DNA from: Sipunculus nudus | Lineage: Eukaryota > Annelida > Sipuncula > Golfingiida > Sipunculidae | Assembly: GCA_026874595.1 (NCBI GenBank) | Contig: CM049318.1 | Location: forward strand, 56,529,750 to 56,593,749 | Direction: 5' to 3' | Length of the DNA stretch: 64,000 nucleotides | Shown: one piece after another, positions 10,436 through 22,345 of the stretch | How the letters are laid out: each line of letters starts with the position of its first letter | How positions within the stretch are numbered: the first letter of the stretch is position 1 | The notes under the pieces: model-generated | Databases searched by the model: none | The model's input: the letters and a program-made list of their open reading frames with translations, nothing else | What the model was told of the DNA's origin: nothing | Made by a program: the position numbers and the translations under genes

Positions 10436-11921
10436 CCTGTCAAAGACATGCATATAAAATCCAGGATTGTGCGACTTCATGAATGACTGAAACATAAACC
10501 ACAGAGCTCATTCTAAAATTCACCAGCAAACATGCTGGAAAACACATAAATGAATCTGTAGTAGTAATCATAGTTCCCACATTCGTACTGGGTACCCCAA
10601 ACATTATATTTGATAGTGGCTTATTTCATGTCATGCAGTACGTCACCACCTGGCTGAATACATCGGTACCTCAGTTTGGTCAACATGTGATAATTTTGCA
10701 CTCCTTCACATATCTATGGCTTTCCGTTGTCAGGTGAATGATATGCAGTTTGCCTTTATTTGGTTTATATTTGAGCATAAAAACAGACATACAGCTCATC
10801 TGTAATCTTTTTTCACTAGCACATAAAACAGATTGTATGCTTTCACTCTTCAATGTACACTGAACTTGGCTGAACTCAAGAGAGGGGCACTTGATCTTCA
10901 CCGAAAGGGAGTAAGTTATGACACACCAGAAACAACTAAAGAGTCAACACAGCACTATTATGTCCTCCCTTTCATGATTCTGATGGATGATATATCTGGA
11001 CTTTTCATATGCAGAGATAGGAGGCACAACCAGTCATGCATGGCTTTTAAAGACTATCCAAGTTCAATATGCTTACAAAATTTCAGGACAATCCATACAC
11101 TAAGCAGTGAGATGATACCTAAGGCATACTATAGTGAGAAAAAGGAGGATCATTACAGCTCAGCCAACTAACATTCATCTGGCTAAAAGGCAAAGGAAAT
11201 TTAGAGTCAGTCATTTATTCTGGAATTGATATGATATAATTTATATATACTATTGCATGATGCCATGTGTTTGAAAGTACAGTTCCACCTACAAATAATT
11301 CATACAGTATTCTCTTTAGGGCTTAAAAAAAAACCAACAACATCCTGAGGCTACAAAATGTGTTTAGTACTCAAACTGTCCCCTCTCTTACTTCATATTT
11401 CCTCTATGGCCACTTTAATCTTTGGTATCCTCTGTTTTCATTGCATAAGGGCGACTTATTTTGATTTTTATTAAAATAGCATCTGCCAACTGCAGCCCCA
11501 CAATAATAAATCTAACCATGACTGAAATTTTGCTTAGTTTTTTTAACTACATGTACCATTAAAATCTTACATGTGACTATACCAGTATGACACAAGCTCA
11601 AAAAGTTAGGTATGTCTATTTGATAAGAGGTCAAATTAACAGTTTCATTTTGTTTCTTTAATGTTCATGTCAGAGAAACATCTATCAAAAACTAATAACC
11701 TTTGAAAGATTTCTCCAACACATGTGCTCAGCTTGATTTAATTTTCAAACTGGCCACTAGGTGTCAGGCATATAGGCTTTTAAGTAAAGGATATGTGGTT
11801 CATGCAATCTGTCAGACTCAAGACATCATAAAGTTGTGAAATATACAGTCAACTTCTTGTGTTAATACAGTTCAGGTCACATGAAGCTACTGCTTAAATC
11901 TCAAATTTACTGCCTGGATAT
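10436..11921. other. Intergenic or intronic, nothing supported
   Basis: I looked for minus-strand CCDC93 exons and found none. A plus-strand frame at about 10833-11171 relies on a TTG start and resembles no domain I know. Repeat-like GGCACAACCAGTCATG phrases near 11020 suggest an old relative of the GGTGGCGCCACC family. Confidence 0.4.
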
Positions 11922-11936
11922 AATTTGAGAAATGGT

Positions 11937-12660
11937 TTTTTTTTTTTATATTGTTTATTAAAATCAGGATATATATATAAATACACAATTATAAAGTCTG
12001 TTAGCAATCCATATTAACCTTCATATACGAAATTTCACATGCAAGTATACAAACAAATACTAAATTTAAACCACACCTTCAACAATATATCAACCAACAT
12101 TCAACAGTAACTCCCCCCCCCCCCCCCCCCCCCGCCAATTAAAAAAAGGTCAAATATTAACACAGAACTCATAATCATCATCTACTGAACACAGTGCATT
12201 CTTATAACACCACAAATCCACAAAAGCTCTTTTCTGTCCAAGTTCTATAAATTTTAAGTGCTCTTCTTTTAACCTACTGGTGATTAACGTTTTAAACCAA
12301 ATAACATTATTCACATCATTATTGTACAGTCTCATATTTCTACATTTCCACAGTATGTATTTACCCGAAACAAGAAGGAAATCTAAAAGCTTAATGCATA
12401 CCTCTGAAAAATCTCCCTGTCTATGGTTAAATCCAAAACATATAGTAAATAGATTTAAAGTAACAGTTTCCTCAGCAACTCTGTTAAATATGTAATTAAT
12501 CTCTTTCCAAAATCTTAAAGCTACTGAACAGTCATAAAATATGTGCAAATTTGTTTCTCGTCTTAAACATACATCACATAAATCATCCGATAATATTTTA
12601 CATTTCTTTAAAAAATCCTTTGTTGGCAGAGCAAAATGTAACGACTTCCAGTTAATATCC
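11937..12660 (-). mobile_element. 5'-truncated LINE with perfect 15-bp target duplication
   Basis: The minus-strand frame from 12660 to 12150 encodes the C-terminal end of a LINE ORF2. It has a zf-RVT-type segment LCDVCLRRETNLHIFYDCS, with paired Cys, then His and Cys, followed by ALRFWKEI, as in L1/Tx1-like elements. The 3' end on the minus strand is an A tail (T run at 11937-11948). AATTTGAGAAATGGT occurs at 11922-11936 and again at 12661-12675, an exact 15-bp target site duplication next to the tail. These are the hallmarks of target-primed reverse transcription. The intact duplication and open frame indicate a recent insertion. The reverse transcriptase and endonuclease are missing, so it is dead. 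Confidence 0.88.
12115..12133. repeat. Poly-C tract in LINE 3' region
   Basis: A run of about 19 C (G on the LINE sense strand) lies between the ORF2 stop and the A tail. Confidence 0.85.
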
Positions 12661-12675
12661 AATTTGAGAAATGGT

Positions 12676-13875
12676 ACACAATTATAACCTGTGATCACCT
12701 CTAAGTCCAGACTGCAACACCTTAAGTATTGAACCCATTATTTTCCAGGTGTCAAATGTGGTATCAATATAATAACTGAGAGAAATTTTTTCTGGAAGAA
12801 AAATGTGGCTTCAGTGTATGACCAAGGTCATGAGATGTGAGCTCCAACTCTTGGACTGGCCATCTCATAAAACCTTATAACTATCTTCTTTAGAATGGAA
12901 TGATTGTGATGCAAAGAAATACCCCTAACTGAGAAATCTTACATAGAAAAAAACAAGAGCAAAGTGTTATATACACGAGGACAGATGTGTATCACATGAT
13001 GTCACTGACAACCAATCAGAAGTGTTAGATATATAATTAATGTTAAGCCCCTTTAAGCCTCAATTAACAGTACATTGATAGTTTTGTTGTACATATCTTA
13101 ACCTACAATTTATTATTTCAGCTCATACTTACAATGTTGTATCTACGTTTCATCAATTACAAATTGTATGTTTTCTGGTGAACCCACACTTTACTAGATC
13201 TTGTCAATGACCTGGTGAAATATGTAAAGACTGACAACAAAAGAAGTGATGTGGCCTCTTTTTCTATAGAACTCTGTTACCTGTAAACTTCAAATTGATA
13301 GGTTCAGATCTTTGATGTAATCTCTCTACAATAATCAAAAAGTTCAACTCATTTGAATCGTTACCTTAATTCCTCGTCAATTATGGTCAAAATTTTGCAT
13401 ATACATAAAATTGAGGAAACTTGTCCCTTCCTTGTCCTTCCCTTGACAAAATAATTCATACACTAAAAACTCTGTTAAGTTACATTTACTTGGCATGTGG
13501 TATGTGGTATGGGGAAAGATTTTTCATTCCTATTGTTTGATCATAAACCATTTACTTAGCCATTTATATATGGTATGCAGTATATGGATATGGGATGAGA
13601 CAAATGTGGTAAAATGGAATGCTCCGTGGACAATGGGATCTGTACACCACTTGGTATAGTGACCATGGGACTAAGTTAGCGTGTATTTGACCTACAAATG
13701 CATTGTGACCTTTTGAGTTTTGACATAATCAATCCCATCGTCAGTGTTTCATCACCCTCCTAATGAATATCTCAAACAAATTTGGAAGTTATCACATTCA
13801 TTATCATATTCATATCACATTCCTCTGCCCCATTCTGCTAACCTCATACCATGCACCAACTGAACATAACTAAAA
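12676..13875. other. AT-rich stretch, nothing recognised
   Basis: There is no supported exon, RNA gene or tandem array. Short ORFs are absent or random. Confidence 0.4.
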
Positions 13876-13879
13876 TTAA

Positions 13880-14266
13880 AGGTGCCCATTCACCTACCTT
13901 TTGAAAATAAAATTTATGTAATTTTGTGAAGGATATAGGAAATTGTTTATCAACAACATGTTTGTAAACACAGTAATGTTGACAAATGGGAAAAAAACAT
14001 GTAACCTAAGGTGGTAGGTTACATATATGTTGAGGTAAAACGGTCACTTGTTGCAAAACAATATTTGCAAAGCTCTGGCTTATCTGTCGTGCTGCCAGAT
14101 GCCCTTGTTGCATTTTATTTTGGGGGGCCCAGAAATATTGTAAATATGTTATATAAACAAAAGAAGCAGCCTGTGTGCCTTGATATCCATGTTTTCCGGC
14201 CAATTTCTATAAAAGCTCCAAGGGATTACCTTAGTAAATAAAGGTCAGATAGGTGATTGGGCCCCT
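13880..14266. mobile_element. TTAA-flanked MITE, copy 1
   Basis: The left end AGGTGCCCATTCACCTACCT and the right end AGGTGATTGGGCCCCT are inverted relatives. TTAA abuts both ends (13876-13879 and 14267-14270). TTAA target duplications are the mark of piggyBac elements, so a piggyBac-like class is inferred. The interior holds a hairpin around TGTTTGTAAACACA and the phrase CCTAAGGTGGTAGGTTACAT. The 387-bp element has no transposase. Related copies are at 26758-27220, 37095-37594 and, split, at 52979-53152 plus 56296-56466. Confidence 0.75.
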
Positions 14267-14522
14267 TTAAGGTTCCTGTACGCAGGGACCTTGACATGGA
14301 ATCGACAGGTCATGAACATCGAGCCAAACCTATTATGTTATGTAAAGGTAAATGCATATGGTGTGATGATAGAGTGTTATGACACACATAACTAAGGGGA
14401 TTATCACCAGATAACTATGATTCTGGAGACAATAGTCCTGATAACACATTTATAAGCTGATTGGTAAGGATGCTTGGTTCACAAGCGATAACATTCAAGG
14501 TTCTACTTATATTACTTACTGA

Positions 14523-14523
<1 letters not shown>

Positions 14524-14577
<54 letters not shown>
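14524..14577. repeat. (AT)n microsatellite
   Basis: About 26 uninterrupted AT units lie just outside the TTAA MITE region. Confidence 0.95.
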
Positions 14578-14581
<4 letters not shown>

Positions 14582-14977
14582 CATGTACTAATTAACAATT
14601 CTTAAAACAGACCTGGTGTCAATTCTGAATTGAATTGGAATTGAAGGTAAAACTGAATGAATTGAATTTTAAAAAGTGAAAATTCACGAAATGATTACTG
14701 TACTTTCTGAGGTAAATAAAAATTCTCATTATTCGAAGGTTTGACTGTCAAAATTCCATTCTCTGATGACAAAAATGTGAACTCTAAATCTGGGAGAGAC
14801 TGGAATTTTCATTTTCCCCTGGAAAGAACAGGGATCATTTCATACTATCTCCTGATCTGCACTTTCTCTCCTTGAAAATTAGAAATTCTCATCCTTTCTA
14901 GAAAGATTCTGTATCTTCTCAGATTCTCATTCCTCACCCTTCATTATACACTCCTCACTCAGCAGTTACACACCTCA

Positions 14978-15330
14978 TTGTCCCAGACATTGTTTCATGT
15001 AACCTCAGCTTTGTATAGCAAGGTGTTCTGGGCAGGAACACCTGGGTGCGCAAATGCAACACGCCCTATTTGGCATTGGTCTGGTAACACCCGTTCTGCC
15101 ATAGGGCCAAGAATCAGACAAATGAGAGCTTGTGTCCCAGTGTTATTAAACCAAGGAGAGCAGATATGTCTCATGTTTAAAATTTGGGCTATGTGCAGAA
15201 TGCAATACCACACTTTCAGTGGTCTGATTAATATTCTGTGCTTTGTGCGCATCCAGGTGTTCCTGCCCAGAGCACCTAGCCATACCAAACAGTGGTTGCA
15301 TATCACAATGTCTGGGACAACTGCAGTGTA
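14978..15330. repeat. Long imperfect fold-back (inverted repeat)
   Basis: The left arm (about 14978-15055: TGTCCCAGACATTG, GTGTTCTGGGCAGGAACACC, TGGGTGCGC) is repeated in reverse complement on the right (about 15245-15330: GCGCATCCAGGTGTTCCTGC, CAATGTCTGGGACA). Weaker complementarity continues inward (TTCTGCC.ATAGGGCC against GGGCTATGTGCAGAA), so almost the whole 350 bp folds on itself about a centre near 15150. The overlapping ORFs on both strands are a by-product of this symmetry. Confidence 0.75.
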
Positions 15331-15889
15331 TAACCACTGCACGAGGAAGAGTGTACCTACTTCACAATAACTGATTTATTTAGTATATTTCAATTCAAGT
15401 GCAAATGCAATAAGCAGAGGATATCTATCCAGCCTACACACATAGCATATTTGTTCTGACTATACTGGGTGCACATGGGTTAGTCATAGATTGACCTCTG
15501 GTGCTATCATGTGCTTCAGGGTCTTGACATGTTTTGTATATCACACATTCTTGTGGTACAAGACATCAAAGGGTCATGATTGAACTCAGCCTAGTGGCTG
15601 ATATTTCCAAATAGTGCACTGGCCATCCGGCTTCTGACACTGTTGACCAAGTCTGGGGTCAGTGCCCCATCCCACACACAAATCCTCAGTGCAACTCAGC
15701 CACGTAACTATACTCTGGTGGAATAATCCTAATTAGTACAGGGACATATCCAAGGAGCCTGAGCTCATACATTGTAGTCATTATGAATACTTTGAATTTT
15801 TTATTGATAAAAAAGACACAAGCCTGGTTAGAAAATAGACTAGGTTAAAAAAAAGTCAGTTTTTTTTAAGGAGCTAAATAATCTGATGA

Positions 15890-16165
15890 ATATTTGAAAA
15901 TAATTTCCTACCCTGGCCTTTAACTTTTTTCCCCTATGTAAATCTATGACCTATTTCCTCCCCTGGCCTAGCTGTGATTTTTCCCTGATGTATAAATCTA
16001 TGACCTATTTTCTACACCAGCCTTAAACTTATCCCCCCCCTCCCATGTAAATCTATGACCTATTCCCTATCCTCGCCTGTTATTCCCCTCCCCCCCCCCC
16101 TACATAAATCTATGACCTATTTCCTACCCCAGCCTGTGACTTTTCCCCTAGGTAAATTTATCTAT
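15890..16165. repeat. Minisatellite, ~55-60-bp unit
   Basis: About five units carry CTATGACCTATTTCCTACCC, then CCTGTGACTTTTCCCC and TATGTAAAT. Pyrimidine runs vary in length between copies. Non-coding. Confidence 0.8.
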
Positions 16166-16204
16166 ATTGTCAAATGAAAAAAAAAAACTTAAATGTATGG
16201 TTAT

Positions 16205-16370
16205 TTTTTCAGAAGCAGATAGATCAGGGTCAATCCCAGATTTAAATCCATGTCAGCGGCACACAATCCAGCATTCCAAAAGTTTTCTGATAAAGTATGC
16301 TTCACTAAATAGACATGCAGTCTGGGCTGCCTTTATAAGCAACCCATTACATACTCTTCCTTGAAAGTGT
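16205..16370 (-). mobile_element. Diverged tRNA-derived SINE
   Basis: The reverse complement carries GGCTGCC..GACTGCATG, AGTGAAGCATACTTTATC and the B-box relative GGATTTAAATCTGG. These are in the order seen in the SINE copies at 9.8 and 17.6 kb. Confidence 0.5.
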
Positions 16371-16531
16371 TCAGGAATCAGGAGGAGGTCGATCAATCAA
16401 TTATCCCAGGAGTCACACATTTGATGAACTAGGCAGTGGTAATAATTATTCAGACCAACTTTTCCTGGGCTTCCACAGTGCCATGTAGGACCAGCCCACA
16501 TGTTGCCACATGGACAAACCTAATTTATATA

Positions 16532-17520
16532 CAGTGAAACTCCCCTAAGCCGGACACTCAAGGGACTGGAGGATTTTGTCCGTATTAGTGAGTTATCCTG
16601 TTTAGAGGTTTTTGGCATAATGCATCAATTCGTCATTGAATGTTTCTGATATCCTATGTTTTCATTAAACGTACACCTGATTTGAAATAGGCTGTATAAA
16701 TCTGATTTAAATCATTTTCAAAATAGCTAAAAAATGCACTTGCAATTTATAAAATTATTTAAAATAAGAAAGACAAACATCAGCTAGGCCTCGCAAACTA
16801 ATCTTGGCAGTTTCACTTAGAATTACCATGCTTCATCTTCTAAGTAAGTGGCAGTTCACGGATTGGTTGCACTAGACATATTGAAAATTGATTATTGACA
16901 GCATCTGGACAGCATGATTATTTGTTAAAGGATATAGTCTTCACAATGCATTCACCATAACAAAGTGCAAACTGTCACAAACTATAATTATGGCTCCCTG
17001 GGCCGGATGCCGATCACAAAGCACAAACAGCAGTCTTTGATGGTGCCCTTGTCGAATGAAAAGCTGTTTCAGTTTGAAAGCTAAATTTTTCTTAATTGAC
17101 CTGCCATTCTTAATTGAATAATTATTGTGTTATCAACACATTTATAGAAATAAACAACAATTTGGATACTATATATTTACATATAACATTCCAATGGTCC
17201 ACCAAATTACACTTGTTCCATGGGTTGTCGCTTTGACCAAATCAGGTCATATGAGGTCATGACCTCTGTGTGCCATCTCCCGGCAAATATATGAACAAAA
17301 ATAGAACTCACGATGTCTGTCCGCTTTATAGGGTCGTAATATGTACTGGATATGCTGGCGGGATGTGAAAGTTTGTCCGTTGTCCTAGATAGTGAGTTGT
17401 TCGCTTTACTAAGTTTACGTTTAATGTAATATAGAGGCAAAATTGAAGGGACGGAGATGAAGTGTCCGCATTAGTGAGTTGTCAGCCATACTGAGTTGTC
17501 CAAAAGTAGGAGTTTCACTG
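16532..17520. mobile_element. pogo-like MITE with TA duplication
   Basis: CAGTGAAACTCC (16532) and GGAGTTTCACTG (ending 17520) form exact 12-bp terminal inverted repeats, with TA on both sides (16530-16531, 17521-17522). Subterminal words such as TCCGTATTAGTGAGTT and TCCGCATTAGTGAGTT occur at both ends. The phrase CAAGGGACTGGAGG recurs in related form in the elements at 20.3 and 25.9 kb. CAGTG termini with TA duplication suggest the Tc1/mariner-pogo group. The 989-bp element has no transposase frame. Confidence 0.8.
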
Positions 17521-17539
17521 TAAATAATTGATTTTTATC

Positions 17540-17690
17540 AGGGGAAAATAGAAAAGGGTCCATTCCAGATTCAAACCCATGTCTACAGCACACAGGTCTA
17601 GAGTTCTAACAGCCTAGCCAATAAAGCAAGCTTCAACAGCCAGACAGTTTGGTCTGCCAAATATATGTAACACATTGTCCGGCTGATTGT
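17540..17690 (-). mobile_element. tRNA-derived SINE
   Basis: The reverse complement reads CAAACTGTCTGGCTGTTGAA, GCTTGCTTTATTGGCTAGGC (A-box region) and GGGTTTGAATCTGG (B box). It matches the SINE at 9785-9945 with moderate divergence. Confidence 0.65.
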
Positions 17691-18280
17691 ACCAATTACA
17701 AAGTTCCAGGTGAAAATAGAGCAAGAAACTACAAGACAACTATATCATCATTAGTGATTAACTTATTTATACCTTGATCAATTAGTACACATGAGGATTG
17801 TTATAGGTAAACCCATCTATGTTCCATGTTAAAAAGAGTTTATGATTAAAAAAGATTAAATATACTTTAGATAAGATAAATGATTACGTATAAACAAAGC
17901 ATTTAACTCACTGATGAAAACATATCAAGAGACCTAACTGCACTGAACGGTGGAGTAAACTGCTTATATACAAACATCAATTTCCCAGGGTGTCTGTGCA
18001 TGTAATAATACCCTCAAAAAAGTAACACACAAATGTGTTTGTACTCTGATAAGATTTCCTCACTTGACGTTTCTGCACTGAGCCCCAGCGTGGACCTCAC
18101 CTACTTTTTTTCACTGTATATAACATGCCTGGTAATGTATTATAGCCTACCTGGGTCTCTTACTTGTACTGTCTGACTCGGTTGCTGCATGACAAGTTTG
18201 GCACAATTTTATATCCCCCCAGAGACTGGCATAGTCCTTTCCAATTACAATGAAAAGACAGACTTTTATACCTGCACTGT
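17691..18280. other. Unassigned AT-rich stretch
   Basis: No exon or repeat is recognised. A GTAGGTGAGG-type donor look-alike on the minus strand near 18095 has no plausible exon upstream. Confidence 0.35.
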
Positions 18281-18284
18281 TTAA

Positions 18285-18560
18285 GTGTGAATCTGTGTGA
18301 GAGTGAAAATGAGCGAGAGAGAGAAAAAAAAAACAAGAAAAAAGGTAATGTAGCAGGAGAGTAAAAGAAAAAGAATGAGAATGTGGAAAATATTGAATGA
18401 GGTAGAAAATGAGAGAGAGATAGAAAGAAAGACAGAAAGACAGACCAAAAGACAGAGAGAATGAAAAATAAGGAGAGAAAGAAAGCAAGAGAAAGAAAGC
18501 AGGAGAAATGGAGAGAGAAAAAGAGAAAGCAAAAGAGAAAAGAAAGCCAGAAAGACAGAT
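18285..18560. repeat. Purine-rich low-complexity tract (GAGA/GAAA)
   Basis: About 275 bp is almost purely purine on the plus strand. The long minus-strand ORFs through it (Phe/Ser/Leu-rich) are composition artefacts. Confidence 0.9.
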
Positions 18561-18959
18561 AGTGTATGTATGTACTTATAATGAAATTCAATATAGCAGA
18601 AACAAACATTTAAATATCAGTTTCACTGAGTTGCGGTATTGTTATTTAATGTGTGTATACATGTATGTGTGCATGAAGGGGCACCTGTCAAATTAAGTTG
18701 GATGAAGCACCTGTTTTCAGGTAATGACCTGGCGCCAGGTAATGACACTCACCCCATAGCTGCCAGTAGGTGAAGAAGGACTTGACCTTTTTGCACTGAC
18801 GAGATGATATACTGTCATCTTTCCTTTTTTTACCTAGTCCCCTATAATTTCTCTGTGTCACTGTGTCTGTACTGGCAAGGACCCAGGATAGCTAGGTTAG
18901 TAGGTAATCCACCTAAATATGGCACACAAATTTCACAAGTCCTTTAACAGTTACACTGG

Positions 18960-19345
18960 CATTGTTTGTTTTTTTTTTAACATTTGTCTATCTCTTTTAT
19001 AGGTCTTGTAGTGTGTACCCTGTCCTCTCTCTCTCTTTCTCTTCTACATATTATTACAAAAATTACATGAACTGTATTTCTTTAAATAAAAAAAAGATAA
19101 ACTGGTCTTTTCACCAACATCCCCTGTCTTCCCAATTTATTTCCCACAATGCCTTTTTCTCCGTCTCTCTCTCCATTTTTTTATATCTGTTTTTGTTTTA
19201 CTTTCTGGTTTCTCTATTCTTTTCATTACCTAAATTCCCTTAACCTTTCTCTCATTCCTTCTTTCTGTCCTTCTCTTTTTCTTCTTATGTATTTTATTCT
19301 GTTTCTCTCTTTCTCTCTCTCTTATCTCTCCCTCATTTGCATGTA
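18960..19345. repeat. Pyrimidine-rich low-complexity tract (CTCT/CTTT)
   Basis: A strongly pyrimidine-biased plus strand, interrupted near 19045-19110, follows the purine tract by 400 bp. The two are roughly complementary in composition. The ORFs are Ser/Phe/Leu artefacts. Confidence 0.85.
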
Positions 19346-19349
19346 TGTA

Positions 19350-20290
19350 AGTCAATAATATAAAAAGTAGTGGAAATGACAACCAGGAAAATTATAATCC
19401 CAGAACCAACACACATTTGATTTGAAGCATTACCCTCTGTTGCAGAGGACAAAAAAATGTTTTTGGTAGGAAAGCTGGACCTACAGTACTGACTGACACC
19501 AAGGTCATCGCCTTACCTGAACTGATATCTGACCAGGTTGTACTGCCCCTTCAAATGGATACTGTGACAGGAGGTGGCATTGTTCACTGACCTTCACTGA
19601 CCTAGAGGACAGTGCTATAAGGGCACAGTGTATGAATGAGACGGTGTCCTCCAGAGTAGCTATATGTGTACACTGTAAGGTAAGAAGTGGTCAGGCAGCC
19701 CTTGAAAAGTCACCCTCACTGGATACATTCCGGGTTAATATATACTGACAGTACAGTTGTTGTGCTTGGAGGACTGACGTTGTGGGTGCACTATTTGTAC
19801 TCACTACACTATGTTCAACTGACCTGTGTCCATCTGTTTTAGGAAGTATTTTTGTCAACTGGAAACTTTTTTTGTTATAGGCAAATGTAATTATGCATTT
19901 CCCCTCGTTATCTGCTTGGTTTGCCCTTGAGCAAATTTTCCAAAAATGCCTGGGTAACATCTTAGAAGGAACAATCCATTAAGTTTTGAGGTATTCTGGA
20001 TCACCATCATATATTTTATTTTTCATTCATAGACTTTTCTTACTGTGATGAATACAGGTCATTCCTTTTATCCCCAGGTTACAGCCACCCACTGATAGGA
20101 ATTAGGGCCTTGCTTGCTGTGCTATTCACAAGAAGAACCCTCTCTGTCAGCATCTAGGTTTCGATCTGCGGCATTAATTGCTATTAAAGTGGGCTGCGGC
20201 AGCCTGTACAAGGTTGATGGGTTTCTCTGGGTTCTCCAGCTACATCCTACCCTACAGACCCCTTACATATACTGCATATATTCAGTAAAA
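19350..20290. other. Mostly unassigned; weak exon candidate and SINE-like piece
   Basis: A plus-strand open stretch at 19533-19679 ends at a perfect GTAAGA donor (see findings) but matches no family. Around 20215-20250, GGGTTTCTCTGGGTTCTCC resembles the conserved part of widespread invertebrate SINEs, but the copy is too short to assign. Confidence 0.3.
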
Positions 20291-20625
20291 TGTCTGTTAT
20301 GTGGGCACCCTTGGGACTAAGCCAAAATATCCACTTTACAGAGGTGCCCTCTATATGGAGGCCATGAATGCAACATAAATAATAAAGGAGGAGAACAAAA
20401 TATGAATATAAAAAACTGGCCAATATATAGAGGTGCCCACTTTATGGAGGTGCCCATTTTATGGAGGTACCAACTTTATAGAGGTGCCCACTAAAAAGAG
20501 GTGCCCACTAAAGAGAGGTGCCCACTAAATAGAGGTGCCCACTTTATAGAGGTGCCCTTTTTATGGAGGTGCCCAATATACAGAGGTGCCTGTTAAGTGA
20601 GGTTCGAATATACATGGCCAGTGTA
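20290..20625. repeat. Minisatellite (~18-bp unit) inside a MITE-like frame
   Basis: About ten units of TAGAGGTGCCCACTTTA and variants lie between a left part containing GTGGGCACCCTTGGGACT and a right part ending CATGGCCAGTGTA. The GGGACT word and a CAGTG-TA end link the block to the pogo-like MITEs, so the array may have expanded within one. Confidence 0.7.
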
Positions 20626-20687
20626 AGTTAGGTTCTGACCTTGTTATCTATTACAATGTAATTTTATGATCCACTCATAATGTTTCT

Positions 20688-20691
<4 letters not shown>

Positions 20692-20760
<69 letters not shown>
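20692..20760. repeat. (AT)n microsatellite
   Basis: More than 30 AT units. A shorter AT-rich tract lies at 21465-21504. Confidence 0.95.
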
Positions 20761-20763
<3 letters not shown>

Positions 20764-21469
20764 GCATAGACAAACATATAGCATTAAAAATATATATCAT
20801 CATTTATTTAGTCTGTGATACAGTATATGTATATTTCACACACAGACATGTAGCATTATAAATATAAAAGACTGTTTATTTAGTCTGTTGTACAGTATAC
20901 ATATATTTCTTCTATACTGTGCCTCTGGGTAATACTGCATGTATACATGTAATACTGTATGATAAGTGTGTGAGGGATATCTTGATGACAGTTGAGCAGG
21001 CAGAGAAATATCTCAGTATATACAGCATATAAAAAGAAAGATAAACTCGGAATCACAAAAACACACACACACCTGAAGATGACAGCCTGGCAAGAGCAAA
21101 CCTTGAGGCCAATCAGTATAATAACAACTGACAGGGCTACAGACAGCGACAATAAAACTACATTTCATAGTCCCTAAATCTCTATCTTTTTGGTCCATGT
21201 TATCATCTCACCTAAACGAACTTAAGTACCTCCACTCCGCAAACATTTATAATGAGCTTTGCCATTTCTTGGCAATTTTAGTCACTTGTAGGTCAAAAAA
21301 GAGTTTGCAGCAAAGCACGGAGGCCATGGCACAGTGATCAGTTCACATGGAACACGCAGCCATCCAGGCATCTTGCTCCGACGTGGTTTTCTATGCTATA
21401 ACAATACCATACTGTTGCAATGCCAGTTAGTTCTTCACAGCAGAACCACAAGGATGTAGTTATTGACAT

Positions 21470-21504
<35 letters not shown>

Positions 21505-22229
21505 ACTGTATGCTTTCTGATCACATGCATAGTTATACTGCGGGCCCATGTGCAGCATTTCTGTGAACCAGGCTGTCTCCAACCCTATGGCCATCCCAGG
21601 CTGAAACATCAATGAACTCAAACCAGCAAGGCTTCACTGAATATGCATGAGGCAAGTTTTTACACACAGGCTTCTGGACCAATCATTACACTGGGCTGCT
21701 GGTGATTATTTATGAATATCCATGAGCATGACAAATATGGAACCTGAAGACATGTGGTTCCTCACATGGACTCCCAGCTGTTTGAAAAGCTACTGGGGCC
21801 TATCCAAAATCTAGGGTACAGCAGGTCAGTCTATTATAAAGAAAAGGGGTTACAACTCTCTGGACAATGGTCACAGATACAGTAGGGTAGTGGTCAGGTT
21901 CAGGTCATGGCAGGACCCATGTGATCTCTAGGAGGTGATACCAATGTTATTGTTACAAGTTTGTATACAAAGACTTCGGAGCCTATATCAGGAAGAACAG
22001 AGGTGTATATACAGATATATATACAAACATTTTTTATATCTGTACTCACACATATGTATGTCACAACTTGAGCTGTGGCGCTTCATTAGAGGGATCAGCC
22101 TGGGACTACAGGTACAAGATGCTGTGGTCCTGAGGAAACTAAGAGACAGGGCTAGCTTCATCAGCCAGTAATAACCAGTCTCAGCAGCTAACATCATATA
22201 CCATAACTACATCTAGCTGCATCCAGAAA
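21505..22229. other. Unassigned, with octamer-like words
   Basis: No gene is supported. GAATATGCATGAGG (about 21637) and ATGAATATCCATGAG (about 21712) flank a CCAAT-bearing stretch. They could be homeodomain/POU-type sites, but this is speculative. Confidence 0.3.
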
Positions 22230-22345
22230 AACAACAGACAGTCAAATTGGAAAATAAAACACCTGACGGGCAAATTGAAAAAAAAACACCAGATGGGCAA
22301 ATTGGAAAAAAATATCAGATGGTCAGATTGAAAAAAAAAATATAG
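22230..22345. repeat. Short minisatellite (~33-bp unit)
   Basis: Three to four units follow the pattern ACCTGACGGGCAAATTGAAA then an A run. Confidence 0.7.

Noticed and set aside
10833-11171. 112-residue plus-strand ORF
   Set aside because: It depends on a non-ATG start, resembles no family, and overlaps repeat-like phrases. No supporting acceptor was found.
14978-15370. Overlapping ORFs of 130 and 115 residues on opposite strands
   Set aside because: They arise from the inverted repeat. The two products are mirror relatives and contain no known domain.
18147-19358. Ser/Phe/Leu-rich membrane-protein-like ORFs
   Set aside because: These are pure composition effects of the GA- and CT-rich tracts.
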